Of a DNA stretch of 64,000 nt, positions 54,522 to 64,000 are shown one piece after another (the first letter of the stretch is position 1; each line of letters opens with the position of its first letter). The stretch comes from Bifidobacterium longum subsp. infantis ATCC 15697 = JCM 1222 = DSM 20088. Lineage in GTDB: Bacteria > Actinomycetota > Actinomycetes > Actinomycetales > Bifidobacteriaceae. The stretch lies in assembly GCF_000269965.1 (NCBI RefSeq), contig NC_017219.1:2170001-2234000 (forward strand). Direction: 5' to 3'. The notes below the pieces were generated by a model that searched no databases, was not told the origin of the DNA, and saw only the letters and a list, made by a program, of their open reading frames with translations. The translations under genes and the position numbers were made by a program.

Positions 54522-56372
54522 CTACTTGGTTTCTACGGTTTCGACGTCCTGGGCGATGTCGGCCACGACGGGCACGATCATCGGCTTGCGGTGCAGCTGG
54601 CGTGCAACCCAGCTGCCGAGCGTACGGCGCATGGTCTGCTGCAGCTTGTAGGTGTCGCGCGTGCCCTGCATCATCTGGTCGTTGAGCTGTTCGACGATCT
54701 GGTGACGGACCTTGTCGAACTCGCTTTCGTCCTCGGCCACGGCGTTCAGGTAGATCTTCGGGCCGGTGACGACCTCCTGGTTGTCGGTGTCGACCACCAC
54801 GAACGCGGAGACGAAGCCCTCGGTGCCGAGAATGCGGCGCTTCTCCAGCTCCTCGTCGGTCAGCTCGCCGACGGAATCGCCATCGACGTACACGTAGCCG
54901 CACGGCACGGAGCCGACGACCGCGGCCTTGCCGTGGTAGAGGTCGACCACATCGCCGTCTTCGGCCAAGACCACGTTCTGCGGGTCCACGCCGGTCTTGA
55001 CGGCGATCAGGCCGTTGGCCACCAGGTGGCGGTTTTCGCCGTGGATCGGCATGGCACACTTGGGCTTGACGATGTTGTACATGTACAGCAGCTCGCCCTC
55101 GTTGCAGTGACCAGACACGTGCACGGCCGCGTTGTCGCGGTTGACGACCTTGGCGCCGAGCTGCACGAGCTTGTTGATCACTTTGTAGACGCCGTGCTCG
55201 TTGCCCGGGATCAGGGAGCTGGCGAGGATCACGGTGTCGAACTCGTTGATGTGGATGTCGCGGTGGTTGCCGTCCGCGATGCGGCCGAGTGCGGCCATCG
55301 GCTCGCCTTGGGAGCCGGTGCACATGAAGACGAGCTTGTCATCCTGAATGTCGTTGGCCTGCCTCAGGTCCACGACGGTGCCTTCGGGGATGTGCAGGTA
55401 TCCCAGGTCGGCGGCGATGGACATGTTGCGCACCATCGAACGGCCGACGAACACGACCTTGCGGCCGTACTTGTGGGCGGCGTCCACCACCTGCTGCACA
55501 CGGTGCACGTGGGAGGAGAAGCTGGCGACGATGATCTTGCGGGTGGCCTGGGCGAACGCTTGGTCAAGGGCCGGGCCGATGGAGGTCTCGGGCTTGACGA
55601 AGCCGGGCACCTCGGCGTTGGTGGAGTCCATCATCAGCAGGTCCACGCCCTTTTCGCCGATCTTGCCGAATTCGACGAGGTCGGTGATGCGGTGGTCGAG
55701 CGGCAGCTGGTCGAGCTTGATATCGCCCGTGTCGATCAGGGAGCCGGCCGGGGTCTTGACATAGACGGCCAGGGCGTCCGGGATGGAGTGGGTGACGTTG
55801 ACGAATTCGAGGTCGAAGGGGCCCACCTTGAGCTTCTCACGGCCGGCAACCTCAACCTTGGTGGGGTTCTGGTGGTGTTCCTTGCACTTGGCGTCCACGA
55901 AGGCGAGGGTCAGCTTGGAGCCGATCAGCGGGATGTCCGGGCGCAGCTTCAGCAGGTAGGGCACGCCGCCGATGTGGTCCTCGTGGCCGTGGGTGAGCAC
56001 CAGGGCGTCGACCTTGTCGAGACGGTTCTTGATGTAGCTGAAATCGGGCAGGATGAGATCCACGCCCGGCTGCTCCTCCTCGGGGAAGAGCACGCCGCAG
56101 TCGATGAGCAGCAGGTGACCGTTGTATTCGATCACGTTCATGTTGCGGCCGATTTCGCCCAAGCCGCCGAGCGGTGTGATGCGCATGGAGCCCTTGCGGT
56201 ACTTCGGCGGGGCGATCAGCACGGCATCCTGCTGAGGTGCGGTGGCCTGCCGGGTGGCGTTGATCTTACGGGACGGCGTACGGCTGTTGGATCCGTTGGC
56301 GTTGCGGCCGCGCGCGGAACCGCGACGGCGAGAATTCGTGTTCTTGCTTGTTTTCTTTTGTTCTTGTGCCAT
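54522..56372 (-). CDS. rnj: Ribonuclease J
   Basis: The 616-residue metallo-beta-lactamase/beta-CASP nuclease processes mRNA and rRNA, with endonuclease and 5'-3' exonuclease activity. The zinc motif is VLTHGHEDHIGGVPY, and SGHCNEG and PIHGENRH are beta-CASP motifs. A basic, disordered lead of about 55 residues rich in Ser/Arg/Asn precedes MRITPLGGLGEIGRNM. I use ATG 56372 (MAQEQKK), though its ribosome-binding site is very close; ATG 56414 is an alternative. dapB-dapA-rnj is a common actinobacterial order. Confidence 0.94.
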   Translation of the reverse strand: MAQEQKKTSKNTNSRRRGSARGRNANGSNSRTPSRKINATRQATAPQQDAVLIAPPKYRKGSMRITPLGGLGEIGRNMNVIEYNGHLLLIDCGVLFPEEEQPGVDLILPDFSYIKNRLDKVDALVLTHGHEDHIGGVPYLLKLRPDIPLIGSKLTLAFVDAKCKEHHQNPTKVEVAGREKLKVGPFDLEFVNVTHSIPDALAVYVKTPAGSLIDTGDIKLDQLPLDHRITDLVEFGKIGEKGVDLLMMDSTNAEVPGFVKPETSIGPALDQAFAQATRKIIVASFSSHVHRVQQVVDAAHKYGRKVVFVGRSMVRNMSIAADLGYLHIPEGTVVDLRQANDIQDDKLVFMCTGSQGEPMAALGRIADGNHRDIHINEFDTVILASSLIPGNEHGVYKVINKLVQLGAKVVNRDNAAVHVSGHCNEGELLYMYNIVKPKCAMPIHGENRHLVANGLIAVKTGVDPQNVVLAEDGDVVDLYHGKAAVVGSVPCGYVYVDGDSVGELTDEELEKRRILGTEGFVSAFVVVDTDNQEVVTGPKIYLNAVAEDESEFDKVRHQIVEQLNDQMMQGTRDTYKLQQTMRRTLGSWVARQLHRKPMIVPVVADIAQDVETVETK

Positions 56373-56456
56373 AACCTTTTTGGGATTTCTGTTGTGGTGC
56401 CTCTGCTCTGTCATGCAGGGGCGGCGGGCTGGCAACCCGTATGCAGCGTTTCGGGC

Positions 56457-57362
56457 TTACAGCAGTCCGGCAGCGCGCATGCCCTCTTCAGCCTTGTCAA
56501 GCTGAGTGGCGTCGGGACCGATGTTCGGCAGACGCATGGTGGTGGAGGGGATAACACCCTTGACCTTGAGCGCAGCCTTGGCCATGACGGCCTGATAACC
56601 GTCGCCATTCAACGCGTGGACAAGGGGGGCGAGCTGGTTGGCGAGGCGACGGGCGGTGGTGATATCGCCGCGATCGAATGCCTGGACAAGCTGCTGCATG
56701 GGGTTGGAGGCGACGTGGGCAATCACCGAAATGATGCCGACGGCACCGATGGAGAGGAACGGCAGGAACAGGCCGTCATCGCCGGAATACCAGGCGAGGC
56801 CGGTGCGCTGCTGCTTCTCCACTGCGGCTGCAAGATCGCCGGTGGCGTCCTTGACAGCCTTGACGTGTTCAAGTCCGGCCAGTCGGTCGTAGGTTTCGAC
56901 CTTGACCTTCAAGCCGGTACGGCCGGGAACATCGTAGACGATGATCGGCTTTTCGGCGGATTCGTCGACGGCCTTGTAGTGGCCGACGATACCGTCCTGC
57001 GAGGGGCGGGAATAGTAAGGCATGACGACGAGCACCGCGTCGGCGCCCGCTTCCTGAGTCTGTTCGACCATACGCACGGTGTGTGCGGTGTCGTTGGAGC
57101 CGGCGCCGGAAATCACCGGAACGTCGACGACCTCCTTGACGGCCCTGACCAGCTCGACCTTCTCATCCATATGGGTGACGGGCGATTCACCGGTGGTGCC
57201 ATTGACCACCAGACCATCCGCGCCATCGGCGACGAGGTATTTGGCGAGCTTCTGCGCGGCGGCGAAATCGACGCTGCCGTCGGATTTCATCGGGGTGACC
57301 ATAGCCGGCAGAATGCGGCCGAAAGGTGCTGGCTCAAGAAGGTGCATGTCATGCTCGCTCAT
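56457..57362 (-). CDS. dapA: 4-hydroxy-tetrahydrodipicolinate synthase
   Basis: The 301-residue class I aldolase condenses pyruvate and aspartate semialdehyde towards diaminopimelate and lysine. The Schiff-base lysine is in HVKAVKDATGDL, the catalytic tyrosine in IIVYDVPGRTG, and GLVVNGTTGESPVTH is the second signature. I start at ATG 57362 (MSEHDMH); ATG 57383 is in frame and also possible. It lies between dapB and RNase J on the same strand. Confidence 0.95.
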   Translation of the reverse strand: MSEHDMHLLEPAPFGRILPAMVTPMKSDGSVDFAAAQKLAKYLVADGADGLVVNGTTGESPVTHMDEKVELVRAVKEVVDVPVISGAGSNDTAHTVRMVEQTQEAGADAVLVVMPYYSRPSQDGIVGHYKAVDESAEKPIIVYDVPGRTGLKVKVETYDRLAGLEHVKAVKDATGDLAAAVEKQQRTGLAWYSGDDGLFLPFLSIGAVGIISVIAHVASNPMQQLVQAFDRGDITTARRLANQLAPLVHALNGDGYQAVMAKAALKVKGVIPSTTMRLPNIGPDATQLDKAEEGMRAAGLL

Positions 57363-57516
57363 AGTGTTCACCGTACTTCCCATTGTGGACTCTTAATATA
57401 TTACGTACCTTGATTGTTGCTGCATGCGTGGCATTATGACCGGAACCGGCGGCAATGCCGTGATGCGCGTCCCGGCGCGCTTCCCTGCCCGAATTGCGGG
57501 GTCGACTGCGGGTCGA

Positions 57517-58576
<1,060 letters not shown>

Positions 58577-59896
58577 TCACCCACGCCGCTTGGCCAAGGC
58601 CCATCCGGCCAACGCCAATGGCACGGACGCCAGCGTGAAGATGAATGGCAGCATCATGCCCACATGAGGGTTGGAGGCGTCAAGCACAATACCGGCCACG
58701 GACGAGCCAATCGAGGTGCCGACCGTGCCTGCGGTGGTTACCCAGCTCAGTCCTTCGGTCAGGGATTCCGCCGGCACCAGATCCTTGACGATGAGGTTGC
58801 CGGTGGCGAACGTCGGCGAGACGGTCAGGCCGGAGAGAATTTCGAAGACGCCCAGCAGGATGAGATTGTCCATTGACAGCCGGAAGAACACGTAGCCGAC
58901 GGTCAACAGCGACAGGAACATCACCATATGCGCCCAATGGGAGCCTTTGAGTTGGCGAGAGCCGAACACCAGCGCGCCGATGCACGAGCCGACCGCGAAC
59001 ATCGCCAATTGCAGACCGAGGAAGGGCTCAAGTCCCATGGATTTCATGGTGGCGGTGATGGACACGTCGAAGGACGTGAAGCTCATATTGAACACGATGA
59101 ACACGGCGAGCAACGGCAGTACGCCGGTATAGAGCAATACGCTTTTGGGCTTGGCACCGCTGCGTTTGAGCTGGCGCAGGGTCAGCTGGTCGGCATCTTC
59201 GCTTGCAGCGGGGCTGCCGTCATCGTGAGCGGCCACGGTGACCTGTTCCACGATGACCGGCGGCTGGGTGGATTTCAGCGAGAAGAATATGGTGCCGCCG
59301 ATGCCGCATGCCACGGTGGGCACGAACAGTTGGGATACCGGATGCACGGAGGTGGCCAGCCAAGCCGCCAGAATCGGCCCTAGAATAAAGACGATCTCGT
59401 CAATGGCGGCTTCCATGGCGTAGGCCGTGTTGAGCAGCTGTTCGCCATCTTCCACACCGCGCAACGCATAGGACCAGCGGGTTCGGACCAATGCACCGAA
59501 TGAGAACTGCGTCAGACCCATGATGATGGCCAGGGCGAACAGCAGCGGAATCGGCACGCGCACCAACGCCGCGAAGGCGAAGGCGAGCATGGCCACGATC
59601 TGCACGGCGAGCGCAAGCCGGCCCACGCGGGCTTGGCCGAAACGGTCGAAGGCGCGGGCGTAGAACGGGGTGACGCAGCTCATGGCCAGCACGTAGGCGG
59701 CGCTCATGGTGCCGGCGATGGTCCAATTGTCGTAGAGATGGTTGAGCGCCAGAACGATGCCGAGACTCATCATGGAGATCGGCAATCGTGCCACCGCGCC
59801 GGACAGGCAGAACGCCTTGGCTCCGGGCAGCATGAACAGGCGCTGGTAGGGCGAGTGGGCAGCGGACGACTTCGAAACCGCGCGAGTCGTGGACAC
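58577..59896 (-). CDS. MFS transporter, substrate unknown
   Basis: The 439-residue protein has 12 likely membrane segments with a hydrophilic central loop of about 45 residues between segments 6 and 7 (VTVAAHDDGSPAASEDADQL). YARAFDRFGQARVGRLALA is a motif A-like loop and GLTQFSFGALVRTRWSYALRG follows segment 4. It resembles sugar- or drug-efflux facilitators of actinobacteria. The start codon is GTG 59896 with AAGGAG 6 bases upstream. It has no operon partner here. Confidence 0.85.
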   Translation of the reverse strand: MSTTRAVSKSSAAHSPYQRLFMLPGAKAFCLSGAVARLPISMMSLGIVLALNHLYDNWTIAGTMSAAYVLAMSCVTPFYARAFDRFGQARVGRLALAVQIVAMLAFAFAALVRVPIPLLFALAIIMGLTQFSFGALVRTRWSYALRGVEDGEQLLNTAYAMEAAIDEIVFILGPILAAWLATSVHPVSQLFVPTVACGIGGTIFFSLKSTQPPVIVEQVTVAAHDDGSPAASEDADQLTLRQLKRSGAKPKSVLLYTGVLPLLAVFIVFNMSFTSFDVSITATMKSMGLEPFLGLQLAMFAVGSCIGALVFGSRQLKGSHWAHMVMFLSLLTVGYVFFRLSMDNLILLGVFEILSGLTVSPTFATGNLIVKDLVPAESLTEGLSWVTTAGTVGTSIGSSVAGIVLDASNPHVGMMLPFIFTLASVPLALAGWALAKRRG

Positions 59897-60107
59897 AATA
59901 ACTCCTTACTGGTGCGTTGTCCGGCACGTGCGCCCGCCCACACGTGCCATCCGAGGGTAGCGGTTCCCGAGCAACGTCACGCGGTGCGTTTCAACCGCGG
60001 ACCGGTACATGGCCAGTCGTCTTCATCATCGGAGATGCCTTGCGATGCATAAGGTCTCTCCGCCGGTGAAGGCCGTCCGATGGTGCACAGGTCATGAGCC
60101 TTTGGGC

Positions 60108-63100
60108 TCAGTCGTTGTCAGATTGTTCGGGAATGCCGGAGCTCAACTCGGTAAGGATTTCCTGTTTGGTTTTCGCACGGGCGTGAAGCTCGCGCAAGCC
60201 CTCGTCGGGCTCACTGACATAGTAGAGAGTGGCGTCGATACTGTCCAATTCCACACCTTCGACCGCTGCCAGCAGCAGTCGGTACATGTCGAGCTGGGCG
60301 AGTTTGCGGGTGATGTCGTCTGGCTTGGTGGGCCGACGACCGGTTTTCCAGTCGACCACGGTAAAGCGTACGGTGGTGCTGGACGGGTCAAGTCCACCGA
60401 TGAATACCGCATCGAGTTTGCCATTGACCAGGCCCACGCCCGGCACGTCCACGACGATGGCACGCTCCGTCCACGCCGGGATGCGCTTGGCCCACGATGA
60501 TTCGGCCAGTCTGCGCTGCCACGCCACCAGCTTGGACTCGGTGGCATTGTCGCTACTTATGGATGCGGCGGATACGGCGGATGCGGCGGATGCGGATTGT
60601 TGAGCCGTGGACTGTGGGACAGCGGGCTGCCGTGTGGATGGCTTGCGACATTGCCGCTCCCGTTCGGCCAAATCGGCCAACATGGCTTCCCGGGAAACGA
60701 ATACCGCATCCTGACCTGTATGCGGCATACTTGATTCGGCTTCATATGCCAGTACCGCTTCATCCGGTTTACCGGCATTGATGAATTGCTCGGCCCACGC
60801 ATGGAACTGCGTGCCGGCTTCGGCCGCCGGAGACGATATTCGTGGAATCGGACGGATAATGCTACGCCAGTAGAGGCGCTCCTCCCGTTCGCTCATGCCA
60901 CCTACGCGGGCTTGCAGGCTTGTCACGTTCTGGCGTCCGGCGGCCAGAATGCGTTGCGCCTTGGCTTTGACTGCCTCATCAAGCGACTGGCCGCTGGCGG
61001 CATCGGCCATCAAATCGGCGTCGTCCACCAGCAATTGCGCCCGTTGCAGCAGTGGGCCGGCGTCTTGGCGCTGCTCAAGTGACGAGGAATCTGCGGCGAT
61101 GACATCGATGCCACGTGACAACTGTTCATGCACCGCGTCGCTGAGGGTAGCCGGCCACGGCAATTCGACAGCGGCATCCGTCTGCGTAATCGGCGTTTGC
61201 CACGCCTCCCCCACCACGGCGTCACCGTATGCCGCGGCATGCTCTCCGATAAAGAACCCTTCGGGAGGGGCAATCGCTTCGCCTTGCGCCGAGATCAGCA
61301 TGGGCTTCCCGGCATTGGCGGCTTGCAGCCGTCCCACACAGTCCTGAGCCGATATCGCATGTTCACGGGCTTGGAGCGCGTCATGCACTTCAAGCCAGAA
61401 ATTGGATGGCTGAGCGGCGCGAGAGCCTTTGGGCACCACTGACGGGTCCCGCCCGGATTCGCCCGTATAGGCGCAATAGGTCATCAGGGCATCTTCCCGC
61501 GCACGGGTAAGCGCCACATACATCAATCGACGTTCGTCGGCATGCAGCCGGCGCCCATATTCCTCCGCCTGCGTCAAATACCAGCCGGATGCATCCACTT
61601 CTTCCACGCCATCGCCGAATTCGCGCATGGAGCCGAACACTTCATCATCGATAAGCTCCACATCATCCAAAGCCGCCAACGATGCGATGGGGTCGGCTTC
61701 CACATCGGCATCATGGGGGAATCGCGGCAAAATGCCGGCATCGGCGCGTATAGGCACGGGCACGGCGGTGGGGTTGGTGAGCCAGGAGTCGGCGGTCTCA
61801 TGATATTCGGGTGCGGTCCAGTGACCTTGCTCGGTGCCTCCCGTATGGTGTTCGTCCAGCACGATCTTGAGATGGTCGCCCTGATTGCTGGGGAATCCGC
61901 CGGCGGTAAGCCCCACTACCGCAACGGCATCCCATTCCAACCCTTTGGACTGGTGTACGGTCATCAGTTCCACATCCACCGGAGCGTCGGGGAGACTGGC
62001 GGCTTCATCCTCCACCGAAGCCAGATGATCCACCCATGTGATGAACCCATGCAATGAGGGAGTTTGCTCAGCGGCAATCTCTTGCGTGTACGTATCCACC
62101 AAATCCACAATCGCATCCATAGGCATATGCGCCAAAGCGGGATTGGCGCGGTGCTGCGGATTATGCAGCACACCGGCCAATACGGTGTCGATGTCAAGAT
62201 CCAACGCTTCTATGCCGGCGCGAATCACGTCGCCCAGTGGCCGCCCGACGGCATCATGCACCTGACTGAGCATCACCGCGGCCCGGGTTATGGCGTTGCG
62301 CCCGTGTGCGCTCAACCGTTCAAGCAGTTTTACCAGGTCGCCGCGTAGCAATACGTCTGGCAGGAATACCGCATTGGCCACCTGATCGCGGTACTCACGC
62401 ACCACAGCCGCCCATTCATTCGCTGATGTATCCGGTTGGGCAAGGCCGGCCTGCACCAATGATTGGAAGCGTTGTTCCATGTTCTGTTCTTCAGCAAAAC
62501 GGGCCAACATGGTCAAATCCGCTGCGGACATGGTGAATCGTGGCGTGGCCAGCAAACGCATCAGCGATCCCGTATCGGTGTGGTCGGCGGCCACGTGCAG
62601 CAACGCCATCAGATCGCGGATTTCCGGACGTTCCAACAGCGCGGAATAGCCGACCACGAATGTGGTCAATCCGGCCTGTTCCAATGCCGCCTGATATTCG
62701 GGCATATGTGATTTGGACCGAAACAGCACGGCGACCGGCGCTTTCTGTTCGCCCGGCATCTGTTCCTGTTGTTCGGCTGCGGAACGGTGCCGTGCGATGG
62801 CCGTCTTGCAGAAACGCACTACGGCGTCGATCTCCTGCCCGGCCGTGGCGAAGCCCAGTACTCCCAATGTTCCTTCGGGGGCATCAGGCATGGGGTCGAG
62901 CGATGAGACATCGACCTCACGCATCAATGAGCTGGAGGGACGCGACGGATTGGAGCGCAACGGCAGCGTGAGATTATTGGCGGCTTCGAGCACTATACGG
63001 CTGTTGCGCCTGGTGACGGACAACGGGAATGGCTTGTATCCGGCAGACAGGTGGAAATCTTGCTGGAACATACGGAATGCACCAGGGCTGGCACCACGCC

Positions 63101-64000
63101 ATGCGTAAATCGACTGGAACGGATCACCCACCGCGTTGACGGCGGACCTCCGTGACGCATCCACATGGAACAGTGCTGCCAGCAGAGCGGCCTGCGTGGT
63201 GGAGGTGTCCTGATATTCGTCGAGCAGCACATGGCTGTACCTGCGGCGCGTGCGCTCTCCGATGGAGGGGAAGCGCTCGATAAGCTGATACGCGGCAATG
63301 GTGAAGTCGGAGAATTCGGCCATATTGCGTTCCCGCTTGGCTTGGGCATAGGCCTCCACCAGCTGGAGCAGAATATCGCGTTTGCGCGTGGTCTCCAGCA
63401 GCGCACCGCAATGATAGGTGCAACGGGCGTGCAGATGTTCGGCACGGTCATCGAGCTTGGCTTGCCAGCTGGCGTCGGTATCTTTCTTCAGTCGTCTGAT
63501 CTTGGGGATTTTCGGCTCGTCCTCGGGCATGGGTTCGTCTGCGACGGCTTGTTGCAATCGATTGATGAATGCCGAATCCCATTGCCGTACTCGATTGATC
63601 GCATCATCGAAGCTGGTGCAGCCGGCACCGATCATGGCACTGCCAATGGCATCCGACAACGCCAGAACACGGTTCGCCAAACTGGAGAAGGCGCCAAAAT
63701 CCTCACTGAACGCCAGATCCATGTGACTGTCGATGACTTCGGTGGCCAGTTGAAGCGCTCCGGCTGCGCTCAATGGTTGCGTGTTCTGATCGAATCCGAC
63801 AAGCAATCCATATTGGCGCACGATGGTCTGGAAGAAGGCGTCATACGTGAAAATGGCCGGCTTGAGGAATGCCCGATCAGACACCGTGGCGGTCGTAGAG
63901 CCCGCCATATCACCGGCCACTGCGGCGGAGACGCGTTCCAGCAGTTCGCCTGCGGCCTTGCGTGTGAAGGTCAGGCCAAGGATGCGTTCAGGTGCCACAC
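60108..64000 (-). CDS. UvrD/RecB-type helicase-nuclease (AdnAB-like), 5' end outside window
   Basis: About 1297 residues are visible. The first, VAPERILGLTFTRKAAGELLE, is motif Ia of a superfamily 1 helicase, so Walker A lies beyond the window. Further motifs are HVLLDEYQDTSTTQAALL (II), GDPFQSIYAWRGASPGAF (III), VELMTVHQSKGLEWDAVAV (V) and RRLMYVALTRARE (VI). The C-terminus holds a RecB-type nuclease with GTQFHAWAEQF, KLDAVFIGG and VVDWKTGRRPT. A helicase and nuclease in one chain is the layout of AdnA/AdnB, which take the place of RecBCD in actinobacteria for double-strand-break resection. I cannot say which subunit this is. Confidence 0.85.
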   Translation of the reverse strand, partial: VAPERILGLTFTRKAAGELLERVSAAVAGDMAGSTTATVSDRAFLKPAIFTYDAFFQTIVRQYGLLVGFDQNTQPLSAAGALQLATEVIDSHMDLAFSEDFGAFSSLANRVLALSDAIGSAMIGAGCTSFDDAINRVRQWDSAFINRLQQAVADEPMPEDEPKIPKIRRLKKDTDASWQAKLDDRAEHLHARCTYHCGALLETTRKRDILLQLVEAYAQAKRERNMAEFSDFTIAAYQLIERFPSIGERTRRRYSHVLLDEYQDTSTTQAALLAALFHVDASRRSAVNAVGDPFQSIYAWRGASPGAFRMFQQDFHLSAGYKPFPLSVTRRNSRIVLEAANNLTLPLRSNPSRPSSSLMREVDVSSLDPMPDAPEGTLGVLGFATAGQEIDAVVRFCKTAIARHRSAAEQQEQMPGEQKAPVAVLFRSKSHMPEYQAALEQAGLTTFVVGYSALLERPEIRDLMALLHVAADHTDTGSLMRLLATPRFTMSAADLTMLARFAEEQNMEQRFQSLVQAGLAQPDTSANEWAAVVREYRDQVANAVFLPDVLLRGDLVKLLERLSAHGRNAITRAAVMLSQVHDAVGRPLGDVIRAGIEALDLDIDTVLAGVLHNPQHRANPALAHMPMDAIVDLVDTYTQEIAAEQTPSLHGFITWVDHLASVEDEAASLPDAPVDVELMTVHQSKGLEWDAVAVVGLTAGGFPSNQGDHLKIVLDEHHTGGTEQGHWTAPEYHETADSWLTNPTAVPVPIRADAGILPRFPHDADVEADPIASLAALDDVELIDDEVFGSMREFGDGVEEVDASGWYLTQAEEYGRRLHADERRLMYVALTRAREDALMTYCAYTGESGRDPSVVPKGSRAAQPSNFWLEVHDALQAREHAISAQDCVGRLQAANAGKPMLISAQGEAIAPPEGFFIGEHAAAYGDAVVGEAWQTPITQTDAAVELPWPATLSDAVHEQLSRGIDVIAADSSSLEQRQDAGPLLQRAQLLVDDADLMADAASGQSLDEAVKAKAQRILAAGRQNVTSLQARVGGMSEREERLYWRSIIRPIPRISSPAAEAGTQFHAWAEQFINAGKPDEAVLAYEAESSMPHTGQDAVFVSREAMLADLAERERQCRKPSTRQPAVPQSTAQQSASAASAVSAASISSDNATESKLVAWQRRLAESSWAKRIPAWTERAIVVDVPGVGLVNGKLDAVFIGGLDPSSTTVRFTVVDWKTGRRPTKPDDITRKLAQLDMYRLLLAAVEGVELDSIDATLYYVSEPDEGLRELHARAKTKQEILTELSSGIPEQSDND

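Noticed and set aside
51709..57413. Very long plus-strand open frames (940-980 codons) opposite pepN, RNase J and dapA
   Set aside because: They are antisense to well-supported genes, rich in His, Val, Gly and Arg as expected from codon bias in GC-rich DNA, and match no family. The same holds for 24376-27264, 3456-4808, 31552-33750 and 34716-36374.

Overview
The window is about 64 kb of high-GC chromosomal DNA. Its gene content and order point to a Bifidobacterium of the B. longum group: a GH42 beta-galactosidase, the tail of what looks like a GH51 arabinofuranosidase, a prfB-ftsE-ftsX-CHAP hydrolase-smpB cluster, luxS beside recQ, dapB-dapA-RNase J, and pdxS-pdxT with a MocR regulator. The genus call is inference from content, not from a search. 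I saw no rRNA, tRNA, CRISPR array, prophage or intact insertion sequence.

Region by region. 1-1.6 kb: arabinofuranosidase C-terminus, a doubtful small ORF and an internally deleted asparaginase. 1.6-10 kb (minus strand): pdxR, pdxT, pdxS, dnaG, dgt, alr; a nested palindrome lies between dgt and alr. 10-19 kb: amino-acid permease, a GNAT protein, luxS, recQ, a membrane-anchored L,D-transpeptidase, then a wrecked transsulfuration pair (metB without its N-terminal half, cbs without its catalytic core). 19-27.4 kb (minus strand): a co-directional array of family-5 solute-binding protein, two permeases, two ATPases, nucleoside hydrolase, MFS transporter and a guanine deaminase remnant closed by a strong terminator; it reads like a nucleoside or purine scavenging locus whose last gene has collapsed. 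27.6-34.5 kb: coaBC-coaX, an orphan sugar-binding lipoprotein, a LacI remnant, GH42 beta-galactosidase, a pseudouridine synthase. 34.5-41.3 kb: glmS, then a polar amino-acid ABC transporter with two tandem paralogous binding proteins, then smpB. 41.4-46.1 kb: CHAP hydrolase, ftsX, ftsE, prfB. 46.1-48.1 kb: a gene-poor, lower-GC patch with a 43-residue membrane microprotein and an AAA/DUF4143 ATPase behind paired direct repeats. 48.1-58.3 kb: DnaQ-like exonuclease, def, glmM, pepN, RNase J, dapA, dapB. 58.6-64 kb: an MFS transporter and a UvrD/RecB-type helicase-nuclease cut by the window end.

Most of the window is ordinary housekeeping DNA. The most distinctive signal is a set of metabolic genes with their middles or ends removed: asparaginase, cbs and guanine deaminase are each fused N-terminus to C-terminus in frame, and metB and a lacI gene are truncated. 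Other points of interest are a cluster of ATTGG repeats before pdxS, twin 20-bp palindromes between an amino-acid transporter and glmS, a nested 22-bp palindrome, a PcsB-like hydrolase paired with FtsEX, and a long proline-rich tail on FtsE. I did not find a clearly new multi-gene system; the DUF4143 locus is the closest candidate.
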